Shown in pieces: positions 1 to 5,295 of a DNA stretch of 5,384 nucleotides. The notes beneath the pieces were generated by a model, which did not search any database, had not been told where the DNA came from, and was given only the letters and a program-made list of their open reading frames with translations. The first letter of the stretch is position 1. Each line of letters starts with the position of its first letter. This stretch comes from Cyanobacteriota bacterium (GTDB lineage Bacteria; Cyanobacteriota; Cyanobacteriia; Leptolyngbyales; Leptolyngbyaceae), in NCBI GenBank assembly GCA_027482985.1, contig JAIXVO010000314.1, positions 1 to 5,384 of the forward strand. The letters are read 5' to 3'. The translations under genes were made by a program, and so were the position numbers.

Positions 1-1
1 A

Positions 2-742
2 GCAACTCAGCAACAGGTGGTGGAACTGGAGCGGTTGAATCAGCTCAAAGATGATTTCCTCAGTACGATTTCTCATGAATTGCGGACCCCGATGGCGAGT
101 ATCAAAGTGGCCGTGCAATTATTGGAAATGGTGTTGCGGCCTGCCCATGTATTGGAGGAGGCCATGCCCGCCCAGCGCTACTTCCACATTTTGAAAACCG
201 AGTGCGATCGCGAAATCGAGTTAATTGACAACCTCTTGAAACTCTCGCGCTTGGATGCGGCGACCGAACCCCTGACCCTTTCGACCATTGATCCCGCGAT
301 TTGGATTAGTCATGCGGCGGAACCGTTTATTGCCCGATTGTTAACTCGGCAACAGGCACTCATCCTGGCTTTACCTGACCGCTTGCCGCCCCTGGTCACG
401 GATTTATCCTGCCTCCAGCAAATCCTGCAAGAATTGTTGACCAATGCCTCCAAATATTCTCCCCCCGGCAGTACGGTGACGATCGCTGCCCGCTCCACCT
501 CTGCCGGATTACAACTAAGCGTGACGAATACAGGCATTGCAATTCCGGCGGCAGAAATCCCGCGCATTTTCGACAAGTTTTACCGGATTCCCAACTCCGA
601 TCCCTGGCAACACAGTGGCACTGGGTTAGGATTGGCGCTGGTGAAAAAACTGGTGACGCATCTCGGTGCCGCGATCGCCGTCGAAAGTGGGGCAGATGCA
701 ACCACCTTAATTGTGACTTTTCCTCCCGATTCTCACCCTTGA
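2..742 (+). CDS. Sensor histidine kinase, C-terminal part (5' end outside window)
   Basis: This is the transmitter half of a two-component histidine kinase, which autophosphorylates on His and passes the phosphate to a response regulator. The frame is open back to the first base (codons A-T-Q-Q-Q before the GTG at 17), so that GTG is most likely internal and the sensory domain lies upstream. Counting from the codon at 17, the HisKA domain covers about residues 8-75, with H-box SHELRTP and phospho-acceptor H20 (nt 74-76). The HATPase_c domain covers about 125-238. It has an N-box ([12 protein letters not shown]143), a G1 box reading NTGIAIP, an F-box (IFDKFYR) and a G2 box (GTGLGLAL). The G1 box has Asn171 where DxGxG kinases have Asp; similar Asn variants occur in cyanobacterial kinases, so this need not mean loss of activity. 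No response regulator is visible next to it, so its partner and signal are unknown. The gene ends on a TGA that overlaps the predicted der promoter. Confidence 0.93.
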   Translation, partial: ATQQQVVELERLNQLKDDFLSTISHELRTPMASIKVAVQLLEMVLRPAHVLEEAMPAQRYFHILKTECDREIELIDNLLKLSRLDAATEPLTLSTIDPAIWISHAAEPFIARLLTRQQALILALPDRLPPLVTDLSCLQQILQELLTNASKYSPPGSTVTIAARSTSAGLQLSVTNTGIAIPAAEIPRIFDKFYRIPNSDPWQHSGTGLGLALVKKLVTHLGAAIAVESGADATTLIVTFPPDSHP

Positions 743-767
743 CGAGAAAGGTTGGTTAGAATATAAG
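739..767 (+). promoter_or_regulatory. Predicted sigma70-type promoter for der
   Basis: A -35 box TTGACG (739-744, 5 of 6 consensus bases) and a -10 box TATAAG (762-767, 5 of 6) are separated by exactly 17 bp. Transcription would start near 774, giving a leader of about 24 nt that contains the der ribosome binding site. The -35 box overlaps the TGA stop of the upstream kinase. An overlapping alternative -10, TAGAAT (757-762), sits too close to the -35 box (12 bp). This is inference from consensus matching only. Confidence 0.6.
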
Positions 768-785
768 GCTGAACTCATTTTTTCC

Positions 786-789
786 AGGA
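786..789 (+). promoter_or_regulatory. Ribosome binding site of der
   Basis: AGGA lies 8 bases before the ATG at 798. It supports that start codon, which also places the first P-loop at residues 10-18, as expected for Der. Confidence 0.6.
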
Positions 790-797
790 TTTTCATC

Positions 798-2156
798 ATG
801 CCATTGCCTGTCGTTGCAATTATTGGTCGTCCCAACGTGGGCAAATCTACCATCGTCAACCGCTTGGCGGGAGTCCAAGAGGCGATCGTGTTTGATGAAC
901 CTGGCGTCACCCGCGATCGCACCTACAAACGCTCCTACTGGCGCGATCGCGAATTTTTGGTGGTGGATACGGGTGGCCTAGTCTTTGACGACGACACGGA
1001 ATTTTTGCCCCTGATTCGGGAACAGGCAATGGCAGCCTTAGCCGAAGCGACAGCGGCAATTTTTGTCGTGGATGGGCAAACGGGTCCGACGGGTGGCGAT
1101 CACGAAATTGCGGAATGGCTGAGGCAGCAACCCGTTCCCGTCCTCCTCGCGGTGAACAAGTGCGAATCGGTGGATCAGGGTGTGATTCAAGCCGTCGATT
1201 TTTGGGAATTGGGACTGGGTGAACCTTACCCCGTCTCTGGCATTCATGGCAGCGGCACTGGGGATCTCCTGGATCTGTTAGTCGAGCATTTGCCCTCGAT
1301 GGATCAGGTGGATGAGACGGAAGAAATCAAGGTGGCGATCGCGGGGCGACCGAATGTTGGAAAATCCAGTTTGTTGAATGCCTTTGTGGGGGAAAACCGC
1401 GCCATCGTCAGTCCGGTGTCTGGCACCACGCGGGATGCGATCGACATGGTGGTGGAGCGGGACGGCAAAACCTATCGCCTGATCGATACTGCCGGGATTC
1501 GCAAGAAAAAGAATGTGGAATATGGTCCCGAATTTTTTGGCATCAATCGGGCGTTCAAGGCGATCGCGCGGGCAGATGTCGTGTTGCTGGTGATCGACGC
1601 GATCGATGGGGTGACCGAGCAGGATCAAAAACTGGCCGGACGGGTGGCAGATGAAGGGCGTGCCTGTGTGCTGGTGATCAATAAATGGGATGCCGTCGAG
1701 AAAGATGCCCACACGATCTATGAATATGAGCGCGACATTACCAATCGGTTGCACTTTGTGGAATGGGCGCAAAACATTTTTATCAGTGCCAAAACGGGAC
1801 AACGGGTAGAAAAAATCCTGGAACTGGTGAATGTGGCGGCGGAACAACATCGTCGTCGCGTCACTACGTCCGTGATTAACGAAGTCCTGGAAGATGCCGC
1901 CCGCTGGCATAGTCCCCCCACTACACGCGGCGGCCGGCAGGGCAAAATTTACTACGGCACCCAGGTCAGCACCCAACCGCCTAGCATTGCCCTGTTTGTG
2001 AATGATCCCAACTTGTTTAATGACGGCTATCGTCGTTATATTGAACGACAGTTCCGGCAGGCATTGGGCTTCACGGGCACCCCCTTGCGCCTCTTCTGGC
2101 GCGGCAAAAAAGTGCGAGAAGCGGAACGCAGCCTGAATCGGGCAACGAAGGTGTAA
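798..2156 (+). CDS. der: Ribosome assembly GTPase Der (EngA)
   Basis: Der is an essential cytoplasmic GTPase with two tandem G domains that acts in maturation of the 50S ribosomal subunit. The 452-residue length fits the family. G domain 1 has P-loop GRPNVGKST (10-18), switch GVTRD (36-40), DTGG (57-60) and G4 reading NKCE (120-123). A short acidic linker (about 167-176) leads to G domain 2, with P-loop GRPNVGKSS (183-191), SGTTRD (208-213), DTAG (230-233) and G4 NKWD (295-298), followed by an ISAKTG G5-type motif. The C-terminal ~95 residues are the KH-like RNA-binding domain, ending in a basic tail. The first G4 has Glu where NKxD has Asp, and the first G5 reads VSGIHG rather than SA; the second domain is canonical. 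The start is supported by an AGGA 8 bases upstream. The stop is 4 bp before ecfT, so the two are probably co-transcribed. In Synechococcus elongatus a regulatory link between EngA and PipX has been reported, which fits pipX lying just downstream here. Confidence 0.97.
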   Translation: MPLPVVAIIGRPNVGKSTIVNRLAGVQEAIVFDEPGVTRDRTYKRSYWRDREFLVVDTGGLVFDDDTEFLPLIREQAMAALAEATAAIFVVDGQTGPTGGDHEIAEWLRQQPVPVLLAVNKCESVDQGVIQAVDFWELGLGEPYPVSGIHGSGTGDLLDLLVEHLPSMDQVDETEEIKVAIAGRPNVGKSSLLNAFVGENRAIVSPVSGTTRDAIDMVVERDGKTYRLIDTAGIRKKKNVEYGPEFFGINRAFKAIARADVVLLVIDAIDGVTEQDQKLAGRVADEGRACVLVINKWDAVEKDAHTIYEYERDITNRLHFVEWAQNIFISAKTGQRVEKILELVNVAAEQHRRRVTTSVINEVLEDAARWHSPPTTRGGRQGKIYYGTQVSTQPPSIALFVNDPNLFNDGYRRYIERQFRQALGFTGTPLRLFWRGKKVREAERSLNRATKV

Positions 2157-2160
2157 CTGC

Positions 2161-3156
2161 ATGGATTTATTGCGATCGCTGCCCCTGGGTCTATACCTCG
2201 AACAACCCATTACCTGGATGCATCGGCTTGATCCCCGGATGAAGCTGGCGTGGTTGTTAAGTTTTCTGGCGACCCCCCTGCTGGCAAATCCCTTTTGGCG
2301 TTTGGGCTTAGTGGTTCTCTTAATGTTGCTCACCCTGTCGGCGCGGGTGCCCTTACGGGTGTGGCGACAGCAGATGGGCTGGTTGTTATTTGTCAGTTTT
2401 CTGGTGTTTGCCCTGACAGCCGTCTTACCAGATGGCTTAAGTGTGTCCAGTCAACCCCGGCTCCCGGCAAATGAGTTTGCCCTGGCGCAACAGCCGGATC
2501 AACTGCCAAAGCCGTCTCCAGCAGCGAATCCCTGGAATCCTGCCGAGTGGTTTGCGGGATCGCGGGGCCAGTCTCCCACTCCCGATCCGCTCCTTACCCT
2601 ACCGCAACCCACCGACTTCAACTACATCGTGCTGCAACAGGGGCCCATTACCGTAACGCGACGATCGCTGGATCTGGCCGTCCGCGTCAGTACCCTACTG
2701 TTTACCCTGATCTACAGCACTAACTTGTTTTTGCTGACCACGGCACCGGAAGAAGTGACCGCAGCGATCGAAAACTGGATGTCGCCCCTGCGCCGCTTCA
2801 ATATTCCCGTCACCGAAATTGCTCTGACGTTAACCCTGTCACTCAGGTTCATTCCCCTGGTGCTGGAAGAAGTGCAAAACCTGGTGCGATCGATCAGTAC
2901 GCGGGCGATTAACTGGAAAAAATTAGGGATGCGCCGAGCGATTCAGGTGTGGTTGATGGTGTCTGAGCGGTTATTGGAAAATCTGTTGCTACGAGCAGAG
3001 CAAATTGCGGGCGCGATGCAGGTGCGTGGGTTTACCACCCCAAACTCCCATCAGGTGCAATGGCATCAGTTTCGGTTTAGGATGAGGGACTGGCTCGCGT
3101 TAGCGGGGATCGCATTACTGTGGGGAGCACGACTGATATGGGGCAACGAAGGGTAA
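2161..3156 (+). CDS. EcfT/CbiQ-family transmembrane component of an ECF-type transporter
   Basis: ECF transporters take up vitamins or Co/Ni using two ATPases, a substrate-binding S component and a T component; this protein resembles the T component in the inner membrane. Of 331 residues, hydrophobic segments lie at about 29-44, 46-63, 72-89, 172-192, 213-235 and 310-327. The conserved LSLRFIPLVLEEV stretch has R229-F230-I231-P232. The two cytoplasmic coupling helices usually carry Ala-Arg-Gly motifs. Here they read T247-R248-A249 and V288-R289-G290 (within AMQVRGF), so the arginines are kept but the flanks differ. A soluble, Pro/Gln-rich loop of about 80 residues (91-171) separates the third and fourth segments and makes the protein longer than typical EcfT of around 265 residues. 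No ATPase or S-component gene is visible nearby, so the substrate cannot be named. The ATG follows the der stop by 4 bp. A GAAGG (2147-2151) inside the end of der can serve as ribosome binding site, suggesting translational coupling. Confidence 0.85.
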   Translation: MDLLRSLPLGLYLEQPITWMHRLDPRMKLAWLLSFLATPLLANPFWRLGLVVLLMLLTLSARVPLRVWRQQMGWLLFVSFLVFALTAVLPDGLSVSSQPRLPANEFALAQQPDQLPKPSPAANPWNPAEWFAGSRGQSPTPDPLLTLPQPTDFNYIVLQQGPITVTRRSLDLAVRVSTLLFTLIYSTNLFLLTTAPEEVTAAIENWMSPLRRFNIPVTEIALTLTLSLRFIPLVLEEVQNLVRSISTRAINWKKLGMRRAIQVWLMVSERLLENLLLRAEQIAGAMQVRGFTTPNSHQVQWHQFRFRMRDWLALAGIALLWGARLIWGNEG

Positions 3157-3220
3157 GTTTGGGGCAATGGCTGAGGAATTTCCGCTTTTTAGCAGAACAG
3201 GCGCGATCGTTCAGCTTACG

Positions 3221-3229
3221 TGTTACAAA
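3221..3229 (+). promoter_or_regulatory. Weak candidate extended -10 element upstream of pipX
   Basis: The 112-bp gap between ecfT and pipX (3157-3268) holds TGT followed by TACAAA (3224-3229), a possible extended -10, with no convincing -35 box at the usual distance. I found no NtcA consensus (GTA-N8-TAC) in the gap. The gap is long enough for a separate pipXY promoter, but read-through from der-ecfT is equally possible. Confidence 0.2.
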
Positions 3230-3268
3230 TCTATGCAATGATTTAGGCGTTATCCAGCACATCCCGGA

Positions 3269-3541
3269 ATGAGCATCGAAAATTATCTGAATCACCCCAA
3301 TTTCGGTTTGTTGTTCAGAGTTTGTCTAATCGATGCAAACCGAGAATTGTTTACCACCCTCTACGCCCAACGCCTGTTTTTCCTCGTCACCACCCACGCG
3401 GATGGGTTAGAGTTTGAACCCATTACGCGCGGTGATGCCCGCGTTATGGTGGAAAATCGGGTGCGCTTATTGCGGCGATCGGGGCCCCAGAGCGATTATG
3501 ACCAACTCCTCAGCCTTTATAAACAGACCTTTCAATCATGA
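3269..3541 (+). CDS. pipX: PII-interacting protein X, co-activator of NtcA
   Basis: PipX is a small cyanobacterial regulator. When 2-oxoglutarate is high it binds NtcA and boosts nitrogen-gene transcription; when low, PII (GlnB) sequesters it. The 90-residue length matches known PipX (89 in S. elongatus). The N-terminal Tudor-like domain (about 1-53) begins MSIENYLNHPNFGLLF and contains ELFTTLYAQRLFFLV with Tyr32, a residue known to matter for PII and NtcA contacts. The C-terminal part (about 54-88) is two helices, including RVRLLRR and LLSLYKQTF, which contact NtcA in known structures. The ATG at 3269 gives the family's N-terminus, but no Shine-Dalgarno is seen before it (only GGA directly abutting the ATG). 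The stop overlaps the pipY start by 4 bp (ATGA), the classical co-translation arrangement reported for pipXY in cyanobacteria. Confidence 0.96.
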   Translation: MSIENYLNHPNFGLLFRVCLIDANRELFTTLYAQRLFFLVTTHADGLEFEPITRGDARVMVENRVRLLRRSGPQSDYDQLLSLYKQTFQS

Positions 3542-4227
3542 ATGTTTCTGAAATTAGCAGGATGGCCGATCGCATCGCTGCCATTCGAGCGACTCTGCCC
3601 CCATCCGTCCGCTTAATTGCCGTGAGCAAGCAAGTTCCGGTCGAGGCGATGCGGGCTGCGTATGAGGCGGGAATTCGCGACTTTGGCGAAAGTCGGATTC
3701 AGGAAGCTGCCCAAAAACAAACCGAATTAGCGGATCTATCTGACGTAGTTTGGCATATGATAGGGCACTTGCAGGCCAACAAAGCCCAGAAAGCAGTGCA
3801 ACTGTTTCAGTGGATTCATTCAGTAGACGAGTTGAAGCTAGCGCAAAGGCTCGATCGCGTCGCTGCCGATCTCTCGCACAAACCGAATATTTGCTTGCAG
3901 GTGAAGCTGTTACCTGATCCCCATAAATTTGGGTGGACCCCTGAAGCTTTATGGAATGATTTGACTTCCTTAGATCAGTGTCATCATTTAAATATCTGTG
4001 GCTTAATGGCGATCGCGCCTCTCGGTTTAACACCCACAGAGTTAACAAGTTTTTTTCAAGAAACGGGTGTGCTAGCGGACAAAATTCGATCGCAAAACTA
4101 TCAGAATTTACCCATTCGAGAACTCTCAATGGGGATGTCGGGTGACTATGCAATTGCTGTCGATGCAGGCTCGACCATGATTCGGCTGGGGCGGATTCTG
4201 TTTGGCGATCGCCCCCCAGTAGCGTAA
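3538..4227 (+). CDS. pipY: PLP homeostasis protein PipY (YggS/PROSC family)
   Basis: PipY binds pyridoxal phosphate without known catalysis and is thought to buffer or deliver PLP; loss upsets amino/keto acid balance in several organisms. The 229-residue length is normal for this single-domain TIM-barrel family. Visible motifs are LIAVSKQVP with the PLP Schiff-base lysine K31, FGESRIQEA (50-57), WHMIGHLQANK (72-82), PDPHKFGW (126-133), the phosphate-binding region ELSMGMSGDY (195-204) and STMIRLGRILFG near the C-terminus. Ser52 stands where many family members have Asn (FGENR). The start ATG lies inside the pipX stop (ATGA) with no separate ribosome binding site, so translation is probably coupled to PipX. 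It is transcribed with pipX and genetically tied to it in Synechococcus. After it comes a 447-bp gap without an obvious terminator. Confidence 0.96.
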   Translation: MNVSEISRMADRIAAIRATLPPSVRLIAVSKQVPVEAMRAAYEAGIRDFGESRIQEAAQKQTELADLSDVVWHMIGHLQANKAQKAVQLFQWIHSVDELKLAQRLDRVAADLSHKPNICLQVKLLPDPHKFGWTPEALWNDLTSLDQCHHLNICGLMAIAPLGLTPTELTSFFQETGVLADKIRSQNYQNLPIRELSMGMSGDYAIAVDAGSTMIRLGRILFGDRPPVA

Positions 4228-4233
4228 CCGCGA

Positions 4234-4248
4234 CATTCCACAGGAATG
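4234..4248. repeat. Short inverted repeat just after pipY
   Basis: CATTCC, a 3-base spacer ACA, and GGAATG form a perfect 6-bp stem starting 7 bp after the pipY stop. No T-run follows, so it is not a classical terminator. It could stabilise the mRNA 3' end or be chance. Confidence 0.35.
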
Positions 4249-4269
4249 CCATCGTAAATAGAGTAGCGT

Positions 4270-4288
4270 GATTCTTCGATGCAGAATC
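4270..4288. repeat. Short inverted repeat GATTCT / AGAATC
   Basis: A perfect 6-bp stem with a 7-base loop. The right arm, extended to AGAATCT (4283-4289), recurs at 4314-4320, and AGATTC appears at 4379-4384. Function is unknown; in AT-rich DNA this level of repetition may be chance. Confidence 0.3.
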
Positions 4289-4444
4289 TGGAGAAAAAGT
4301 TAAGCCGCTTTCTAGAATCTGTGTTAACCTTCTCAAGACATCAGTAAATATCACCAAACGTAACTAGGTTTTTGCCAAAGATTCAGATGTTTCAGCCATT
4401 AGCTCAACATTCTGAAATCAAAAACAGAAAAAAACTAAATAATG

Positions 4445-4473
4445 TATCCACTTTTGGGAAGTCGCTGTATACT
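4445..4473 (+). promoter_or_regulatory. Candidate promoter upstream of sepF
   Basis: A -10 box TATACT (4468-4473, 5 of 6 consensus) is preceded 17 bp upstream by TATCCA (4445-4450, 3 of 6). Transcription would start near 4480, giving a sepF leader of about 195 nt that begins with the hairpin at 4495-4521. The -35 is weak, so this is a tentative call. A perfect -35 (TTGACA, 4585-4590) lies closer to sepF but has no convincing -10 at 16-18 bp. Confidence 0.35.
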
Positions 4474-4494
4474 GATGTCTCAATTCAGCGAAAA

Positions 4495-4521
4495 GTCGAT
4501 AGGAAGCCAACTTCCATCGAT
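4495..4521 (+). repeat. Strong hairpin in the sepF upstream region
   Basis: TCGAT (4496-4500) and GGAAG (4502-4506) pair with CTTCC (4511-4515) and ATCGA (4516-4520). One A (4501) is bulged and the loop is CCAA; a G-U pair (4495/4521) can extend the base. This ten-pair stem is the best fold I see in the gap. It is followed by TAGATTAAAG rather than a T-run, so it is not an ordinary terminator. It may be a leader-RNA structure or a protein site. Confidence 0.5.
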
Positions 4522-4536
4522 AGATTAAAGCCAGTG

Positions 4537-4548
4537 ACCTATATAGGT
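4537..4548. repeat. Perfect 12-bp palindrome ACCTATATAGGT
   Basis: All twelve bases are self-complementary. It contains a TATATA core that could double as a -10 element, although no good -35 lies 16-18 bp upstream. It may be a dimeric regulator site. Confidence 0.4.
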
Positions 4549-4584
4549 TTTGTCAGAGCAGAATGCTAGAGAAAACAGTTTTTG

Positions 4585-4596
4585 TTGACAGGTCAA
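4585..4596. promoter_or_regulatory. TTGAC-AG-GTCAA inverted repeat containing a perfect -35 box
   Basis: The 5-bp arms TTGAC (4585-4589) and GTCAA (4592-4596) flank a 2-bp spacer, and the left arm plus one base is the consensus -35 hexamer TTGACA. Downstream, the possible -10 matches (TATCGG at 4606, TATACA at 4639) are at the wrong distance. It could be an operator, or the -35 of a promoter needing an activator; it lies about 80 bp before sepF. Confidence 0.35.
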
Positions 4597-4662
4597 AGCT
4601 GCGATTATCGGCGTGCATTTTCTATCACTGGCCATGCATATACAACTGAAACTGATCGTGAT

Positions 4663-4666
4663 GGAG
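4663..4666 (+). promoter_or_regulatory. Ribosome binding site fixing the GTG start of sepF
   Basis: GGAG lies 8 bases before GTG at 4675. An in-frame TAA (4669-4671) just upstream rules out any earlier start in this frame, so the GTG is the first possible start codon. Confidence 0.75.
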
Positions 4667-4674
4667 CGTAAACA

Positions 4675-5283
4675 GTGAGTAACATTTTCAACAAACTACG
4701 GGACATCGTTGGGTTTAACGAACCGATGGATTACGACTACGAGTACGACGAAATGGATGGGGAAGAATACCAAACCCTGTATCAGCAAGAAAATCCCCAA
4801 CCGATGCCTCTTGAGGATTCGCGTAACCGTCGTAGTCGTTTACGCGATCGCGCTCCGATTGCCACCGAACCAACTATGGGAGTCCCTACTATGTCTGCAA
4901 GCCCTGCAATGAGCAATGTGATTGGTATGCCCGGTGCCGCTAACGGGATTTCGGAAGTGGTCGTGATGGAACCGCGCACTTTTGAAGAAATGCCCCAAGT
5001 GATTCAGGCATTGCGGGAACGGAAGTCGGTTGTGCTCAACCTGACTATCATGGATCCTGACCAGGCTCAACGGGCAGTCGATTTTGTCGCGGGTGGTACC
5101 TACGCGATCGATGGTCATCAAGAACGGATTGGCGAAAGCATCTTCCTGTTCACCCCCAGCTGTGTGCAGGTCAGCACGCAGAACAATGTGGTGCATGAAG
5201 TGCCTCAGCCTCAAGTGCGCGTGCCCCGGACGGCAACCACCGCTTCTGCTTGGGGCGCTGAACCCATGCGGATGGCGCAGTAA
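4675..5283 (+). CDS. sepF: Cell division protein SepF (FtsZ-interacting, Cdv2 in cyanobacteria)
   Basis: SepF tethers FtsZ polymers to the membrane and aligns them in the Z ring; in cyanobacteria, which lack FtsA, it is an important division factor. Of 202 residues, the N-terminus [14 protein letters not shown] is an amphipathic helix of the kind that inserts in the membrane. Next comes an acidic stretch (about 17-32, rich in D/E/Y), then a flexible linker to about 92 with an Arg-rich patch (51-59) and Met/Pro/Gly-rich sequence. The globular SepF domain runs from about 93 to 168, including [31 protein letters not shown] and [13 protein letters not shown] tail of about 34 residues follows, Pro/Val-rich then Ala/Thr-rich, longer than in Bacillus SepF. 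The GTG start is set by the GGAG 8 bases upstream and an in-frame stop just before it. proC follows after 12 bp, so they are probably co-transcribed, an order common in cyanobacteria. Confidence 0.95.
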   Translation: MSNIFNKLRDIVGFNEPMDYDYEYDEMDGEEYQTLYQQENPQPMPLEDSRNRRSRLRDRAPIATEPTMGVPTMSASPAMSNVIGMPGAANGISEVVVMEPRTFEEMPQVIQALRERKSVVLNLTIMDPDQAQRAVDFVAGGTYAIDGHQERIGESIFLFTPSCVQVSTQNNVVHEVPQPQVRVPRTATTASAWGAEPMRMAQ

Positions 5284-5295
5284 ATTTCCAGCGAC

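Larger units (their letters stand above)
4228..4674 (+). other. 447-bp AT-rich intergenic region between pipY and sepF
   Basis: This is the only gap above 300 bases. It is clearly more AT-rich than the flanking genes and has no GCGATCGC or even CGATCG core, although such sites are frequent elsewhere in the window. I find no credible gene: the longest open frame (4372-4569, TTG start) has no ribosome binding site and no recognisable motif. The region holds several small inverted repeats (4234-4248, 4270-4288, 4495-4521, 4537-4548, 4585-4596), a -10-like TATACT (4468-4473) and the sepF ribosome binding site. No hairpin is followed by a T-run, so no intrinsic terminator for pipXY is evident. It most likely carries the sepF promoter and a leader RNA. 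Confidence 0.7.
204..4851. repeat. HIP1 octamers (GCGATCGC), ten dispersed copies
   Basis: Exact copies start at 204, 671, 913, 943, 1335, 1560, 2172, 4009, 4205 and 4844. All are inside coding sequence: two in the kinase, four in der, one in ecfT, two in pipY and one in sepF. Many further sites match 7 of 8 bases. HIP1 is a well-known over-represented palindrome of cyanobacterial genomes and is the best compositional marker of the host. None lies in the gaps or in pipX. Confidence 0.95.

Noticed and set aside
17..742. Complete short histidine kinase starting at GTG 17
   Set aside because: The frame stays open to the window edge with a Gln-rich stretch leading into HisKA, and a kinase lacking any sensory part is unlikely, so it is treated as a partial gene.
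1278..2333. 351-codon open frame on the - strand
   Set aside because: It lies antisense to der and the start of ecfT, is a by-product of their codon use, and shows no recognisable domain.
3175..3190. GGAATTTCC followed by GCTTTTT as a terminator after ecfT
   Set aside because: The stem would be only 3 bp with a 3-base loop, too weak for intrinsic termination.
3554..4357. 267-codon open frame on the - strand
   Set aside because: It is antisense to nearly all of pipY, whose family motifs are unambiguous on the + strand; no domain is visible in the antisense product.
4363..4373. Poly-T stretch TTTTT as a terminator after pipY
   Set aside because: The only preceding pairing is AAAC/GTTT, four weak pairs, over 130 bases after the pipY stop.
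4372..4569. 65-codon open frame with TTG start between pipY and sepF
   Set aside because: No usable ribosome binding site, AT-driven Lys/Asn-rich composition, no motif, and it runs through the hairpin and the palindrome. Most likely non-coding.
4228..4674. NtcA (GTA-N8-TAC) or LexA-type boxes in the sepF upstream region
   Set aside because: Every GTA in the gap was checked for TAC eight bases later and none matched; no LexA-like motif was seen.
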